This document shows positions 1 through 5,896 of a stretch of DNA of 6,209 bases, one piece after another. The position numbers and the translations under genes were made by a program. The DNA is from an uncultured Verrucomicrobiae bacterium (GTDB taxonomy: Bacteria; Verrucomicrobiota; Verrucomicrobiia; Verrucomicrobiales; DEV007): assembly GCA_937898895.1 (NCBI GenBank), contig CALDKL010000808.1, positions 1 through 6,209 on the forward strand, written 5' to 3'. Each line of letters begins with the position of its first letter. Position 1 is the first letter of the stretch. Under the pieces are notes generated by a model. That model worked only from the letters and a program-made list of their open reading frames with translations, was not told the origin of the DNA and ran no database searches.

Positions 1-8
1 CTTTCCGA

Positions 9-1028
9 TCAGGGAGTGGGGACGGTCGAGATCGTCTTCGAAACCCGGGACACGATCTGATAGGGATCCGCCTGGGAGTTCGGACGACGATCTTCAAGAT
101 AACCCTTGTAACCGTTGTTGACGAACGAATGGGGAATCCGGATGGAGGCACCACGATCCGCCACGCCGTAGCTGAACTTGTCGATCGATTGGGTCTCGTG
201 GAGACCGGTAAGACGGAGGTGGTTGTCCGGTCCGTAGGCGGCGATGTGTTCATCGCGATACTTCTCGAAGGCGCCCATGAGGGACTCGAAGTACTCCTTG
301 CCACCCTTGGTTCGCATGTATTCGGTCGAGAAGTTGCAGTGCATCCCGGAACCGTTCCAGTCACCCTGGAATGGCTTGCAGTGAAGAATCACGTCAACGC
401 CGTATTTTTCGCAGATGCGCATGAGGAGGTATCGGGCAACCCAGATCTGATCGGCGGCGGTGCAGGCCCCCTTCCCGAAGATTTGAAACTCCCACTGACC
501 TTTAGCCACTTCGGCATTGATGCCCTCGTGGTTGATGCCGGCGGCGATGCAGACGTCGAGGTGCTCCTCGACGATGGTACGTGCCAAATCACCGACCTGC
601 TTGGAACCGACGCCACAATAGTATTCGCCCTGGGGATCGGGATATCCGGAACCGGGCCATCCGAGAGGGCGTCCGTCCTGGAAGAGGAAATATTCCTGCT
701 CGAGTCCGATCCAGAGGCCCGGATCATCGGGGATGGTGGCGCGATAGTTGGTCGGATGGGGGGTGGTTCCGTCAGGCATCATGACCTCGGCGAGGACGAT
801 GAAGCCATTCTGACGGGTCGCATCGGGATAGAGGGCGACCGGTTTCAACATGCAGTCGGAGCTGCGGCCTTCGGCCTGACGGGTCGAGCTGCCGTCGAAT
901 CCCCACATCGGACAGTCCGCCAACGTGAAGGAAGCGGGGTCTCCGTCCACCATCTTGGTCTTGCCACGGAGGTTGGGGGTGGGCTCGTATCCGTCCAGCC
1001 AGATGTATTCGAGTTTGATTCTTGCCAT
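9..1028 (-). CDS. glnII: Glutamine synthetase, class II (eukaryote-type)
   Basis: It makes glutamine from glutamate, ammonia and ATP in the cytoplasm, the main route of ammonia assimilation. The 339-residue length fits the short GSII class (about 330-370 aa) and is far below bacterial GSI (about 470 aa). Visible motifs are the beta-grasp segment WGFDGSST (42-49), metal-binding E110 and E112 in LEQEYF, NHEGINAE (166-173), W179-E180, the ATP/glutamate segment GDWNGSGMHCN (222-232) with H230, LTGLHET (273-279), the arginine-rich DRGASIRIP (291-299), and YLEDRRPNSQADPY (310-323). All expected catalytic blocks are present and the gene is complete. GSI-type adenylylation is not expected for this class. 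The ATG at 1026-1028 begins a typical GSII N-terminus but has no clear Shine-Dalgarno sequence. A 195-nt upstream gap holds a sigma-54-like promoter, so it is probably transcribed independently and under nitrogen control. Bacterial copies are called glnII or simply glnA. Confidence 0.96.
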   Translation of the reverse strand: MARIKLEYIWLDGYEPTPNLRGKTKMVDGDPASFTLADCPMWGFDGSSTRQAEGRSSDCMLKPVALYPDATRQNGFIVLAEVMMPDGTTPHPTNYRATIPDDPGLWIGLEQEYFLFQDGRPLGWPGSGYPDPQGEYYCGVGSKQVGDLARTIVEEHLDVCIAAGINHEGINAEVAKGQWEFQIFGKGACTAADQIWVARYLLMRICEKYGVDVILHCKPFQGDWNGSGMHCNFSTEYMRTKGGKEYFESLMGAFEKYRDEHIAAYGPDNHLRLTGLHETQSIDKFSYGVADRGASIRIPHSFVNNGYKGYLEDRRPNSQADPYQIVSRVSKTISTVPTP

Positions 1029-1124
1029 TTTCTTGTCGTTTTAGTTTTTTGGGATTCGAAGCCCCGCTACTGCATGAGCATCCTGCGCCGACAGCACGAA
1101 CTTCGGGTTGGGTAACCGCCGCAC

Positions 1125-1153
1125 AGAAAAGCAGATTCCATGCCAAGTGTCAA
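1125..1153 (-). promoter_or_regulatory. Possible overlapping sigma-70 promoter
   Basis: A perfect TTGACA -35 hexamer lies at 1148-1153 on the minus strand, followed by a 17-nt spacer and a poor -10 candidate TTTTCT (1125-1130, three of six matches). It overlaps the sigma-54 site completely, so the two polymerase forms could not bind together. The strong -35 and correct spacing support it. The weak -10 is the main doubt. Confidence 0.3.
1130..1146 (-). promoter_or_regulatory. Sigma-54 (-24/-12) promoter of glutamine synthetase
   Basis: On the minus strand this reads TTGGCATGGAATCTGCT, which matches the sigma-54 consensus YTGGCACGNNNNTTGCW at all but two specified positions. It keeps the defining GG (1144-1143) and GC (1132-1131) with exactly 10 nt between them. 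The predicted transcription start is near 1119-1120, giving a leader of about 91 nt before the GSII start codon. Sigma-54 with an NtrC-type activator commonly drives glutamine synthetase genes, so the location supports the call. No NtrC-type TGCACC-N5-GGTGCA site was seen nearby. Confidence 0.68.
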
Positions 1154-1179
1154 CGAATGTCGAAGAAAATGTGACACAT
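1147..1179. promoter_or_regulatory. Palindromic operator candidate upstream of glutamine synthetase
   Basis: The plus strand holds a perfect 11-nt palindrome, ATGTG-A-CACAT, at 1169-1179. The arm GTGTCA (1147-1152) is also an inverted copy of TGACAC (1172-1177), 19 nt apart. The palindrome lies about 25 nt upstream of the -24 element, roughly at -55 from the predicted transcript start. This is close for a sigma-54 activator but normal for other regulators. No known consensus was recognised. Confidence 0.3.
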
Positions 1180-1214
1180 CGGCTCTCGCCCCCCCGTAAC
1201 AACTGGAGGGTCAC

Positions 1215-1235
1215 TGCCGTCCGTCACTGACGGCA
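1215..1235. other. Hairpin overlapping the stop codon of the polyprenyl synthase gene
   Basis: TGCCGTC (1215-1221) and GACGGCA (1229-1235) form a perfect 7-bp stem with a 7-nt loop that contains the TGA stop codon of the upstream gene (1224-1226 on the minus strand). No T-run follows on the minus strand, so it is not a standard intrinsic terminator. It may protect the 3' end of the message or act as a weak or Rho-assisted end point. Confidence 0.45.
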
Positions 1236-2240
1236 ACCTTCGAGAAGGACGGAAAGGAACGTCGTGATGCCGACGAGGGCGGACCTGTGGGCACTCTCCG
1301 ACAGCACTCCGAGGAGGTCGCCGGCCTGCCGAACGAGTTCCTGTCCGGTGTCGACCGAGGCCTCGATCGCTCCCACATAATCGGCGATGTTGGCGAGAGT
1401 GGAAATGTCGATCAGCTCGCGCTGGAGGAGGAGGCGGGTCAGTTTCTCCCGCTGCCGCTCGGTGGCCGAAGCAAGGAGGTTCAGGATGGGCAGGGTGAGC
1501 TTCCCTTTGTTGAGATCCGTGCGCAGGGTCTTGCCATATTCTTTCTCGTCCCCGATCAAGTCGATGCAGTCGTCGTAGATCTGATAGGCGGTGCCGATGT
1601 TTAGACCAAACTGACAGAGGGCTTCGCAGACCGAGGGCTCTTGACCATTGAGCCGGGCCCCCAGCTCCATCGCGACCGCGAAGAGAGCGGCGGTCTTTTT
1701 CCGGATGATGTCGAAATAGTCCTCCCGCCCGAGCTGCATATCAAAACGGCGCTGGGTTTGGATGATCTCTCCGCTGCAAACCTCGTTGGCGGCGATGGCG
1801 ATTTTCCGACTGACGACCTTGTCGTCGAATTCGGTGGAAAGCATGAGCGCGTGGGAGAAAAGACAGTCGCCGAGAAGGACGCTGAGAGCATTGCCCCATT
1901 TTGCGTTGGCGGTGGGAGCCTGTCGGCGGATCTCCGCTCCGTCGATGATGTCGTCATGCACGAGCGTGGCCACATGGATGAGCTCGAGGATCACGGCGAG
2001 TTGGTGGTGGTCGTCAGTGACCTGTCCCGTCGCCCCTCCGGCGAGAAAGGCGAGCGCCGGGCGGATGCGTTTGCCCGATGTATCGAGGATGTAAGCGACG
2101 TAGGGCTCGACTGCCGGATCGAAAGAACCAGCCTGAGAACGGATGCGGGATTCCACCCGATCAAGATCGGGTCGGAGGAATGCGAAGGGCGAAAGCTCGC
2201 TGCCGTTCGAGGGGTCGAGGGTCGCGGATGTCGGAGTCAT
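1224..2240 (-). CDS. Long-chain polyprenyl diphosphate synthase
   Basis: It condenses isopentenyl diphosphate units onto an allylic primer to make the isoprenoid tail of quinones (menaquinone or ubiquinone), or possibly another long-chain lipid. The 338-residue protein is a full-length member of the trans-isoprenyl diphosphate synthase family. It shows GKRIRP (56-61) for substrate binding, the first aspartate-rich motif DDIID (96-100) followed by R105-R106, KTA (182-184), the second aspartate-rich motif DDCID (223-227), and GKLTLP (246-251). The residue five before the first motif is A91 and no bulky aromatic residue is near it. In this family that favours long chains, as in IspB/HepT-type enzymes; exact length cannot be read from sequence. 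The ATG at 2238-2240 follows an AGGA Shine-Dalgarno at good spacing, the best ribosome site in the window. A 116-nt gap with a hairpin separates it from the HAD gene upstream. Confidence 0.93.
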   Translation of the reverse strand: MTPTSATLDPSNGSELSPFAFLRPDLDRVESRIRSQAGSFDPAVEPYVAYILDTSGKRIRPALAFLAGGATGQVTDDHHQLAVILELIHVATLVHDDIIDGAEIRRQAPTANAKWGNALSVLLGDCLFSHALMLSTEFDDKVVSRKIAIAANEVCSGEIIQTQRRFDMQLGREDYFDIIRKKTAALFAVAMELGARLNGQEPSVCEALCQFGLNIGTAYQIYDDCIDLIGDEKEYGKTLRTDLNKGKLTLPILNLLASATERQREKLTRLLLQRELIDISTLANIADYVGAIEASVDTGQELVRQAGDLLGVLSESAHRSALVGITTFLSVLLEGCRQ

Positions 2241-2277
2241 GGGAAATCCTGCTCAATGAAGGGATGCGGAGCGGAAA

Positions 2278-2294
2278 GTCAATCCGCGATTGAC
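2278..2294. other. Hairpin between the HAD and polyprenyl synthase genes
   Basis: GTCAATC (2278-2284) and GATTGAC (2288-2294) form a perfect 7-bp stem with a 3-nt loop. On the minus strand it is followed by only three T residues, so it is at best a weak terminator or attenuator between the two genes. It lies about 60 nt past the HAD stop codon and about 37 nt before the polyprenyl synthase start. It could also be a processing site that lets the two genes be expressed at different levels. Confidence 0.35.
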
Positions 2295-2356
2295 CGGGAT
2301 GTGATTCCGTCGTGCCTCCCCCCCCACGCTGTCCCGATCCTGACCAAGCCAATCAG

Positions 2357-3235
2357 TCAGTGGGTGGGCGCGGCGATGGTGTTGTCGAGGATCTCCCGCC
2401 GACGGGTCTCTACGATGCGCGCGGCAATCTCGAGAATGGTCTCTTCGAGAATGAGGCGGAGATGGCTGCCGGGACCGTAGTCGGCAGGGGCGATGTGTTT
2501 GATCCGGCCCGCCACGCCGGAAAGTTGGAACGCCTTGCGAAAACTGATCCGGGTGGTGTCGTTGGGATTGTAGACGGCAATGCTGTGGCCCCCGAATCGC
2601 TTCATCACGGTGAAACAAGGCACGTCGGTGGGACCATCGCCAAGATAGATCATGTTGGGGAAGGGAATCGGACGAAGAGGGTCGGGCATGTGGTCGTTGA
2701 CGTCCTCGGACGGATCGAGCATGCCCTTGTTGATACGGAACAAGTATTGGGTCTTGGAAGTATGGGAGATGACACGTCGAGGAAAGGAGATCCGCCCGGC
2801 CGAGTTTTCCGCGAACTCACAACCAAAGACATCCTTCACAAAGGGGCGCAGCCGACTGCCATCGATGAGTGCCTTGATGCCGCTCGAAACGATGTAGTGC
2901 TCGATCTTCACGCCCATCGCCCGGTGTTCGTCGGAGAGGATGGTGTCGAGTTCGCCAAACATCTCCGGAAGTCCCGGAAAAAACTGGAGTCCTTTTCCCA
3001 GTTCCTTGAGATCCGCATTGCTGGGACCATCCATCTCGAGGTAGTCGATCATGGCCTTGAGATAGGCGAGTTCGCTCTCATACCCCTGCTCCTCGACGAG
3101 GACTTTGCAACGCTTCCAGAATTCCGCCGGATTGATCCCGAACTTCGGAAAGAGCACCTCATCCTGCATGTAGGTGGGACTCAGGGTCTGATCGTAATCG
3201 TAGACGATTCCGATGATGTTTTGCGGTGCGGCCAT
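2357..3235 (-). CDS. HAD-superfamily hydrolase (phosphatase), substrate unknown
   Basis: This is a predicted cytoplasmic Mg-dependent phosphatase of 292 residues. With numbering from the chosen ATG, motif I is YDYDQTL with nucleophile D13 and acid/base D15, motif II is IVSSG with S117-S118, the motif III lysine is probably K161 in TSKTQYLF, and motif IV is YLGDGPTDVPCF with D200 and D204. Residues of roughly 20-105 between motifs I and II would form a large C1-type helical cap, as in phosphoserine phosphatase relatives. I recognise it as a widespread bacterial family with conserved SHTSKTQYLFRINKG-type and GDGPTDVP segments, but I know of no assigned substrate. A longer reading from a TTG at 3245-3247 adds only MESI; the ATG at 3233-3235 is preferred and has a weak GGAA upstream. 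It starts 34 nt after the epimerase stop, so the two are probably cotranscribed. Confidence 0.9.
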   Translation of the reverse strand: MAAPQNIIGIVYDYDQTLSPTYMQDEVLFPKFGINPAEFWKRCKVLVEEQGYESELAYLKAMIDYLEMDGPSNADLKELGKGLQFFPGLPEMFGELDTILSDEHRAMGVKIEHYIVSSGIKALIDGSRLRPFVKDVFGCEFAENSAGRISFPRRVISHTSKTQYLFRINKGMLDPSEDVNDHMPDPLRPIPFPNMIYLGDGPTDVPCFTVMKRFGGHSIAVYNPNDTTRISFRKAFQLSGVAGRIKHIAPADYGPGSHLRLILEETILEIAARIVETRRREILDNTIAAPTH

Positions 3236-3269
3236 GATGGATTCCAATCAACGGCCCGATTCCGGGCAA

Positions 3270-4187
3270 TCAAGCAATTTTGGAGGATCCGGCGGGACGG
3301 GACTCGATTTCGCGAAGGGCGGATTCCAGATCGGGATACTGCCAGGCAAACCCAAAGGCTCGCATCGCTACCGGTTCGACACGTTGCCCGTCGAGAAAGA
3401 GCGAGCCCATGCCTCCGGGGAGATGCCGCAGCAGCCAGGCCGGGACGGGAAACATGGCCGGGCGTCCGAGGACTCGGGCGAAGGAGGCGGTGAACTCGCG
3501 ATTCGTCACCGGACAAGGGGCTACGGCATTGACAGGACCATGCACCGAGGCATTTTCGACGCAATCGGCGAAGATCCGGGCAAGATCGGCGATGTGGATC
3601 CACGACATCCACTGGCGACCCTTTCCAAGCCGCCCCCCGAGGCACCAGCGAAACAACGGTCGCAATCGTTTCACAATCCCTCCCCGACCGAGGACGATCC
3701 CGATGCGCGGGGTGACGACCCGGACCCCGAGGGAGGCCGCGCGAGCTGCGGAGCGCTCCCAATCCCGGCACACCGAGGCCAGAAAACCAAATCCCACATC
3801 GCTGTCTTCGTCGAGCACCTCATCCCCGCGGTTCCCGTAATATCCGATTGCCGAGGCTGAGACAAACACGAGCGGACGGCGCGTGCGCGAAATTTCCTCC
3901 ATCGCCACGACGAGATCGTTCGTAAGATCGACGCGGCTCTCGTGAATGCGGCGTTTCCGGTCGCGGGTCCACAACGACGACACCGGCTCGCCCGCCAGGT
4001 GGATGACCGCTTCAAGGTCCGAAAGGTCGATCGCGCCTGGGTCGGCCAGAGAACGGACCTCCTCGACTCCGGAAATCCGCCGGGAAGGGTCGCGGGAAAA
4101 GGCGACGAGCGACCAACCGCGTCGCCGACCTTCCTCCATGATGGCCGAGCCGAGAAATCCGCCCGCCCCCGTGATGCCTACCTTCAT
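3270..4187 (-). CDS. TIGR01777-family NAD(P)-dependent epimerase (YfcH/SDR39U1-like)
   Basis: This 305-residue protein is an atypical extended short-chain dehydrogenase, predicted to bind NAD(P)H in the cytoplasm; its substrate is unknown. The Rossmann motif GxxGxxG is GAGGFLG (7-13), followed by HLAGEPV (63-69), SASAIGYYG (110-118) where the catalytic serine and tyrosine would sit, WMSWIHIADLA (193-203), and GPVNAVAP (217-224). The lysine four residues after the tyrosine in classical SDRs is absent, as is usual for this family. The C-terminus (about 248-292) matches the DUF1731 tail, with FLDGQRVEPVAM and a YPDLESALREI ending. The ATG at 4185-4187 gives the usual MKVGITGAGG opening, although no Shine-Dalgarno is evident. 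It lies 67 nt after the receiver gene and 34 nt before the HAD gene, so a three-gene transcript is plausible. Relatives have been linked to cell division or envelope traits, but no function can be assigned here. Confidence 0.93.
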   Translation of the reverse strand: MKVGITGAGGFLGSAIMEEGRRRGWSLVAFSRDPSRRISGVEEVRSLADPGAIDLSDLEAVIHLAGEPVSSLWTRDRKRRIHESRVDLTNDLVVAMEEISRTRRPLVFVSASAIGYYGNRGDEVLDEDSDVGFGFLASVCRDWERSAARAASLGVRVVTPRIGIVLGRGGIVKRLRPLFRWCLGGRLGKGRQWMSWIHIADLARIFADCVENASVHGPVNAVAPCPVTNREFTASFARVLGRPAMFPVPAWLLRHLPGGMGSLFLDGQRVEPVAMRAFGFAWQYPDLESALREIESRPAGSSKIA

Positions 4188-4254
4188 TCGGCCACACTAC
4201 CCCGTCATTGGGGAAAGAAAACCGCTTGTTCGGCCTCCCGCGACGGGACTTGCC

Positions 4255-5019
4255 TCAGGCGTTCGCTTCGGCTCGCTGCTGATCGAGAATCACCACGAAT
4301 TCGCTGGAATTGCGGCGGAGCTGGGTCAATCCGTCCTGCGATTCGGCGGACAGACCCGGCTCCATGAGGATCAATTCGGCAAAGCCGGTCACCGACCCGA
4401 TCATGTTGCGAAAGTCGTGCCGGAGTTCTTTGTCGTGCAGGGAGAAATCGGCAATGGTGTTGAGTTTTTTCCGGATGGCGATTCCCGCGCTCTCGATGTA
4501 GCCAAACAATTCAGGCCCATCCTCCCCATATTCCCCTACCCTTGACCGAAGCGCCAAGGCCGTCTGCACGGTGTCGCGCGCCAGCTCGCGGAGTCGGTTG
4601 AGGGACGGGTCGCGACTGACCACGTCCGCCACCTCTGCCTCGGTCGGCGCATTGACCCGCTCCACTTCCCGACGCAGTGCTTCGATGACCTGGCGACTGC
4701 TGTCGTGGGTCGGCAGGACGGAGAGAACCCCTGCCGTGCGCGCCTTTTCAAAGATCTGCTGGTTCACCGCCGAAGCGAGCCCGAAGAAGGGCACGTTGGC
4801 CAGAGTTCCGATCCCACGCACCGCCTGGATCGCGCTCCAGAGCCCCAGTTCGGCCAGATCGAGATCCACCACCATGAAATCCGGAGTATGCTGGCGGCAG
4901 AATTCGACCATCTGGATCGGATTCCACACCACCGCAGTCTGGAATCCTTCCTGGCCAAGGGCCTGCTGGTAGCGTTCTCCCACTTGGCGCTCACCGGCAA
5001 CGATCAAGACTTTGTTCAT
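4255..5019 (-). CDS. Degenerate receiver protein with H-box (DHp-like) C-terminus
   Basis: This 254-residue soluble protein combines two signalling pieces. Residues 1-120 fold like a CheY receiver: MNKVLIVAGE strand, PDFMVVDLDL with D52 at the phospho-acceptor position, and a final helix near 107-122. The paired acidic residues after strand 1 are A8-G9, the conserved Thr/Ser is A82, and the conserved Lys before Pro is missing near 102-104, so metal-dependent phosphorylation is doubtful. After a linker, residues 199-219 contain HDFRN (201-205) and GFAELI, closely resembling the H-box of histidine kinase dimerisation (HisKA) domains, with H201 as the candidate phospho-histidine. The protein stops soon after the second DHp helix. 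There are no N, G1 or G2 boxes of an ATPase domain, and only 67 nt lie before the next gene. It may be a phosphotransfer or dimerisation adaptor. Start ATG at 5017-5019; no Shine-Dalgarno seen. Confidence 0.85.
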   Translation of the reverse strand: MNKVLIVAGERQVGERYQQALGQEGFQTAVVWNPIQMVEFCRQHTPDFMVVDLDLAELGLWSAIQAVRGIGTLANVPFFGLASAVNQQIFEKARTAGVLSVLPTHDSSRQVIEALRREVERVNAPTEAEVADVVSRDPSLNRLRELARDTVQTALALRSRVGEYGEDGPELFGYIESAGIAIRKKLNTIADFSLHDKELRHDFRNMIGSVTGFAELILMEPGLSAESQDGLTQLRRNSSEFVVILDQQRAEANA

Positions 5020-5067
5020 AGGGACAGTTCGGAATTCAAATTAGAATCAAATAATCAAATTTCCATA

Positions 5068-5095
5068 AATTTACTGATTTTTAATCTTATTCCAA
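5068..5095 (-). promoter_or_regulatory. Candidate promoter for the minus-strand receiver gene
   Basis: On the minus strand a TTGGAA -35 (5090-5095) is followed after 16 nt by a TAAATT -10 (5068-5073), each matching four of six consensus bases. A run of T then A at about 5100-5113 lies just upstream of the -35 and could act as an UP element. The predicted leader is about 42 nt. In such AT-rich DNA a match of this quality could be chance. Confidence 0.3.
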
Positions 5096-5138
5096 CTGAT
5101 TTTTTAAAAAAATTCATTCTTTCTCTGAAAATCGCCCG

Positions 5139-5166
5139 TTGCGCCCAGTCGGAGGTGCCCTACAGT
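5139..5166 (+). promoter_or_regulatory. Candidate promoter for the cupredoxin gene
   Basis: TTGCGC (5139-5144) and TACAGT (5161-5166) are separated by 16 nt, matching three and four of six sigma-70 consensus bases. The transcript would begin near 5173, about 47 nt before the start codon. It is the best candidate in the region but weak. No copper-responsive operator was recognised. Confidence 0.28.
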
Positions 5167-5219
5167 GGCAATCCTCAACGAACCAACCCTGAACTCAACT
5201 CAAGATTCTCAATCGACCC

Positions 5220-5681
5220 ATGAAGTTTGCGATCAGCACCCTCTTTGCCCTCTCCTTCCTCGGAAACGCTGCGCTCCGCGCCCAGGATGCCTTTGAAATC
5301 ACCCTCACGGCGGACAAAGTCCAGTTCCTCTACGACAAGAAGGAATTCACCGTGAAACCGGGTCAGACGGTAAAGCTGACCCTGATCAATCCCGCCGACA
5401 GCGTTACTCGCCAGCCGCACAACCTGCTCATCGTCAAGCCCGGTAAGAAGGACGTGGTCGGCATGGCCGCCAATGCCGGCATCGCCGACCCGGCCTTCCT
5501 CACGACCAAACAGGCGATCCCGGATTCTCCGGATATCCTGCACCACACCAAACTCGTGCAACCGGGTGACAAGGATACGATCGAGTTCACCGCCCCCGCC
5601 GAAGCAGGAGAGTATCCCTTTCTCTGCACCTATCCGGGCCATTGGGCGATCATGAACGGAGTCATGAAAGTGGTCCCCTGA
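5220..5681 (+). CDS. Secreted azurin/plastocyanin-like type 1 copper protein
   Basis: This 153-residue protein is predicted to be an exported blue copper electron carrier. Residues 1-21 form a signal peptide (K2, hydrophobic stretch to about L19, cleavage likely after A21 before QDAF), leaving a mature domain of about 130 residues, near azurin size. The type 1 copper ligands can be placed: H67 in QPHN, then C136, H141 and M145 in CTYPGHWAIM, with the same Cys+5 and Cys+9 spacing as azurin C112-H117-M121. C136 is the only cysteine, so the azurin disulfide is absent. It probably shuttles electrons in the periplasm, for example to a terminal oxidase or nitrogen-oxide reductase, but no partner gene is in the window. 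The gene is monocistronic: it is divergent from the receiver gene and followed by a terminator. The ATG is chosen because it starts the signal peptide; no Shine-Dalgarno precedes it. Confidence 0.94.
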   Translation: MKFAISTLFALSFLGNAALRAQDAFEITLTADKVQFLYDKKEFTVKPGQTVKLTLINPADSVTRQPHNLLIVKPGKKDVVGMAANAGIADPAFLTTKQAIPDSPDILHHTKLVQPGDKDTIEFTAPAEAGEYPFLCTYPGHWAIMNGVMKVVP

Positions 5682-5719
5682 CGTTCTTGCGTCCGGGTTC
5701 CGAACGAATCTCCCACTCC

Positions 5720-5755
5720 AAAACCCGCTCCCGACTTGTCCGGAGCGGGTTTTTT
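5720..5755 (+). terminator. Intrinsic terminator after the cupredoxin gene
   Basis: AAAACCCGCTCC (5720-5731) and GGAGCGGGTTTT (5742-5753) form a perfect 12-bp inverted repeat around a 10-nt loop, with six T residues at 5750-5755. It begins 38 nt after the cupredoxin stop codon. The A-run on the left makes it usable in both directions, so it may also stop minus-strand transcripts coming from the right. Confidence 0.92.
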
Positions 5756-5880
5756 GTGCCCTCCTCGTTGGTTTTGCAGGAGGCAGGGAATGCGTCGCCG
5801 AACCCAATCAGAAGGATCTTCAAGAATCGATTTGTATCCGGAACGGTAAGCAGGCTTCGACGGTGGAAGGCTGATAGCAT

Positions 5881-5896
5881 GGGCTGAGTGCAGCCC
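5881..5896. repeat. Short perfect hairpin at the start of the transposase remnant
   Basis: GGGCTG (5881-5886) and CAGCCC (5891-5896) form a perfect 6-bp stem with an AGTG loop. It covers the GTG at 5888-5890 that is the best candidate start of the transposase-like frame, so it could hide that start or mark an element end. It may also be chance, since 6-bp stems are not rare in GC-rich DNA. Confidence 0.3.

Noticed and set aside
1044..1066. tRNA-like TTCGAATCCC string in the glutamine synthetase leader (minus strand)
   Set aside because: The flanking bases do not form a T-arm stem and no anticodon or acceptor arm can be drawn. The leader also lacks the conserved parts of the glnA/glutamine riboswitch as I know it.
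129..1115. Long plus-strand open frame of 328 codons opposite glutamine synthetase
   Set aside because: It is antisense to a complete, motif-rich GSII gene and shows no recognisable domain; long antisense frames are common in GC-rich DNA.
2255..2282. Possible TTGACT/TTCATT promoter before the polyprenyl synthase gene
   Set aside because: The -35 is good, but the -10 matches only three of six bases and the leader would be about 8 nt, leaving no room for the visible AGGA ribosome site.
3236..3247. TTG start adding four residues to the HAD protein
   Set aside because: The ATG at 3233-3235 directly precedes the conserved core and has a weak GGAA upstream; the added residues have no family support.
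2312..3493. Plus-strand open frame of 393 codons opposite the HAD gene
   Set aside because: It runs antisense across the HAD gene and into the epimerase gene, with low-complexity charged composition and no motif.
4200..4213. CCCC-GTCATT-GGGG hairpin between receiver and epimerase genes
   Set aside because: It has only four base pairs and no T-run on the minus strand, so it does not support a terminator.
5757..5778. Imperfect TGCCCTCCT / AGGAGGCA inverted repeat just after the terminator
   Set aside because: It has a bulge and a 12-nt loop with no T-run; it could be an element end, but nothing else supports that.
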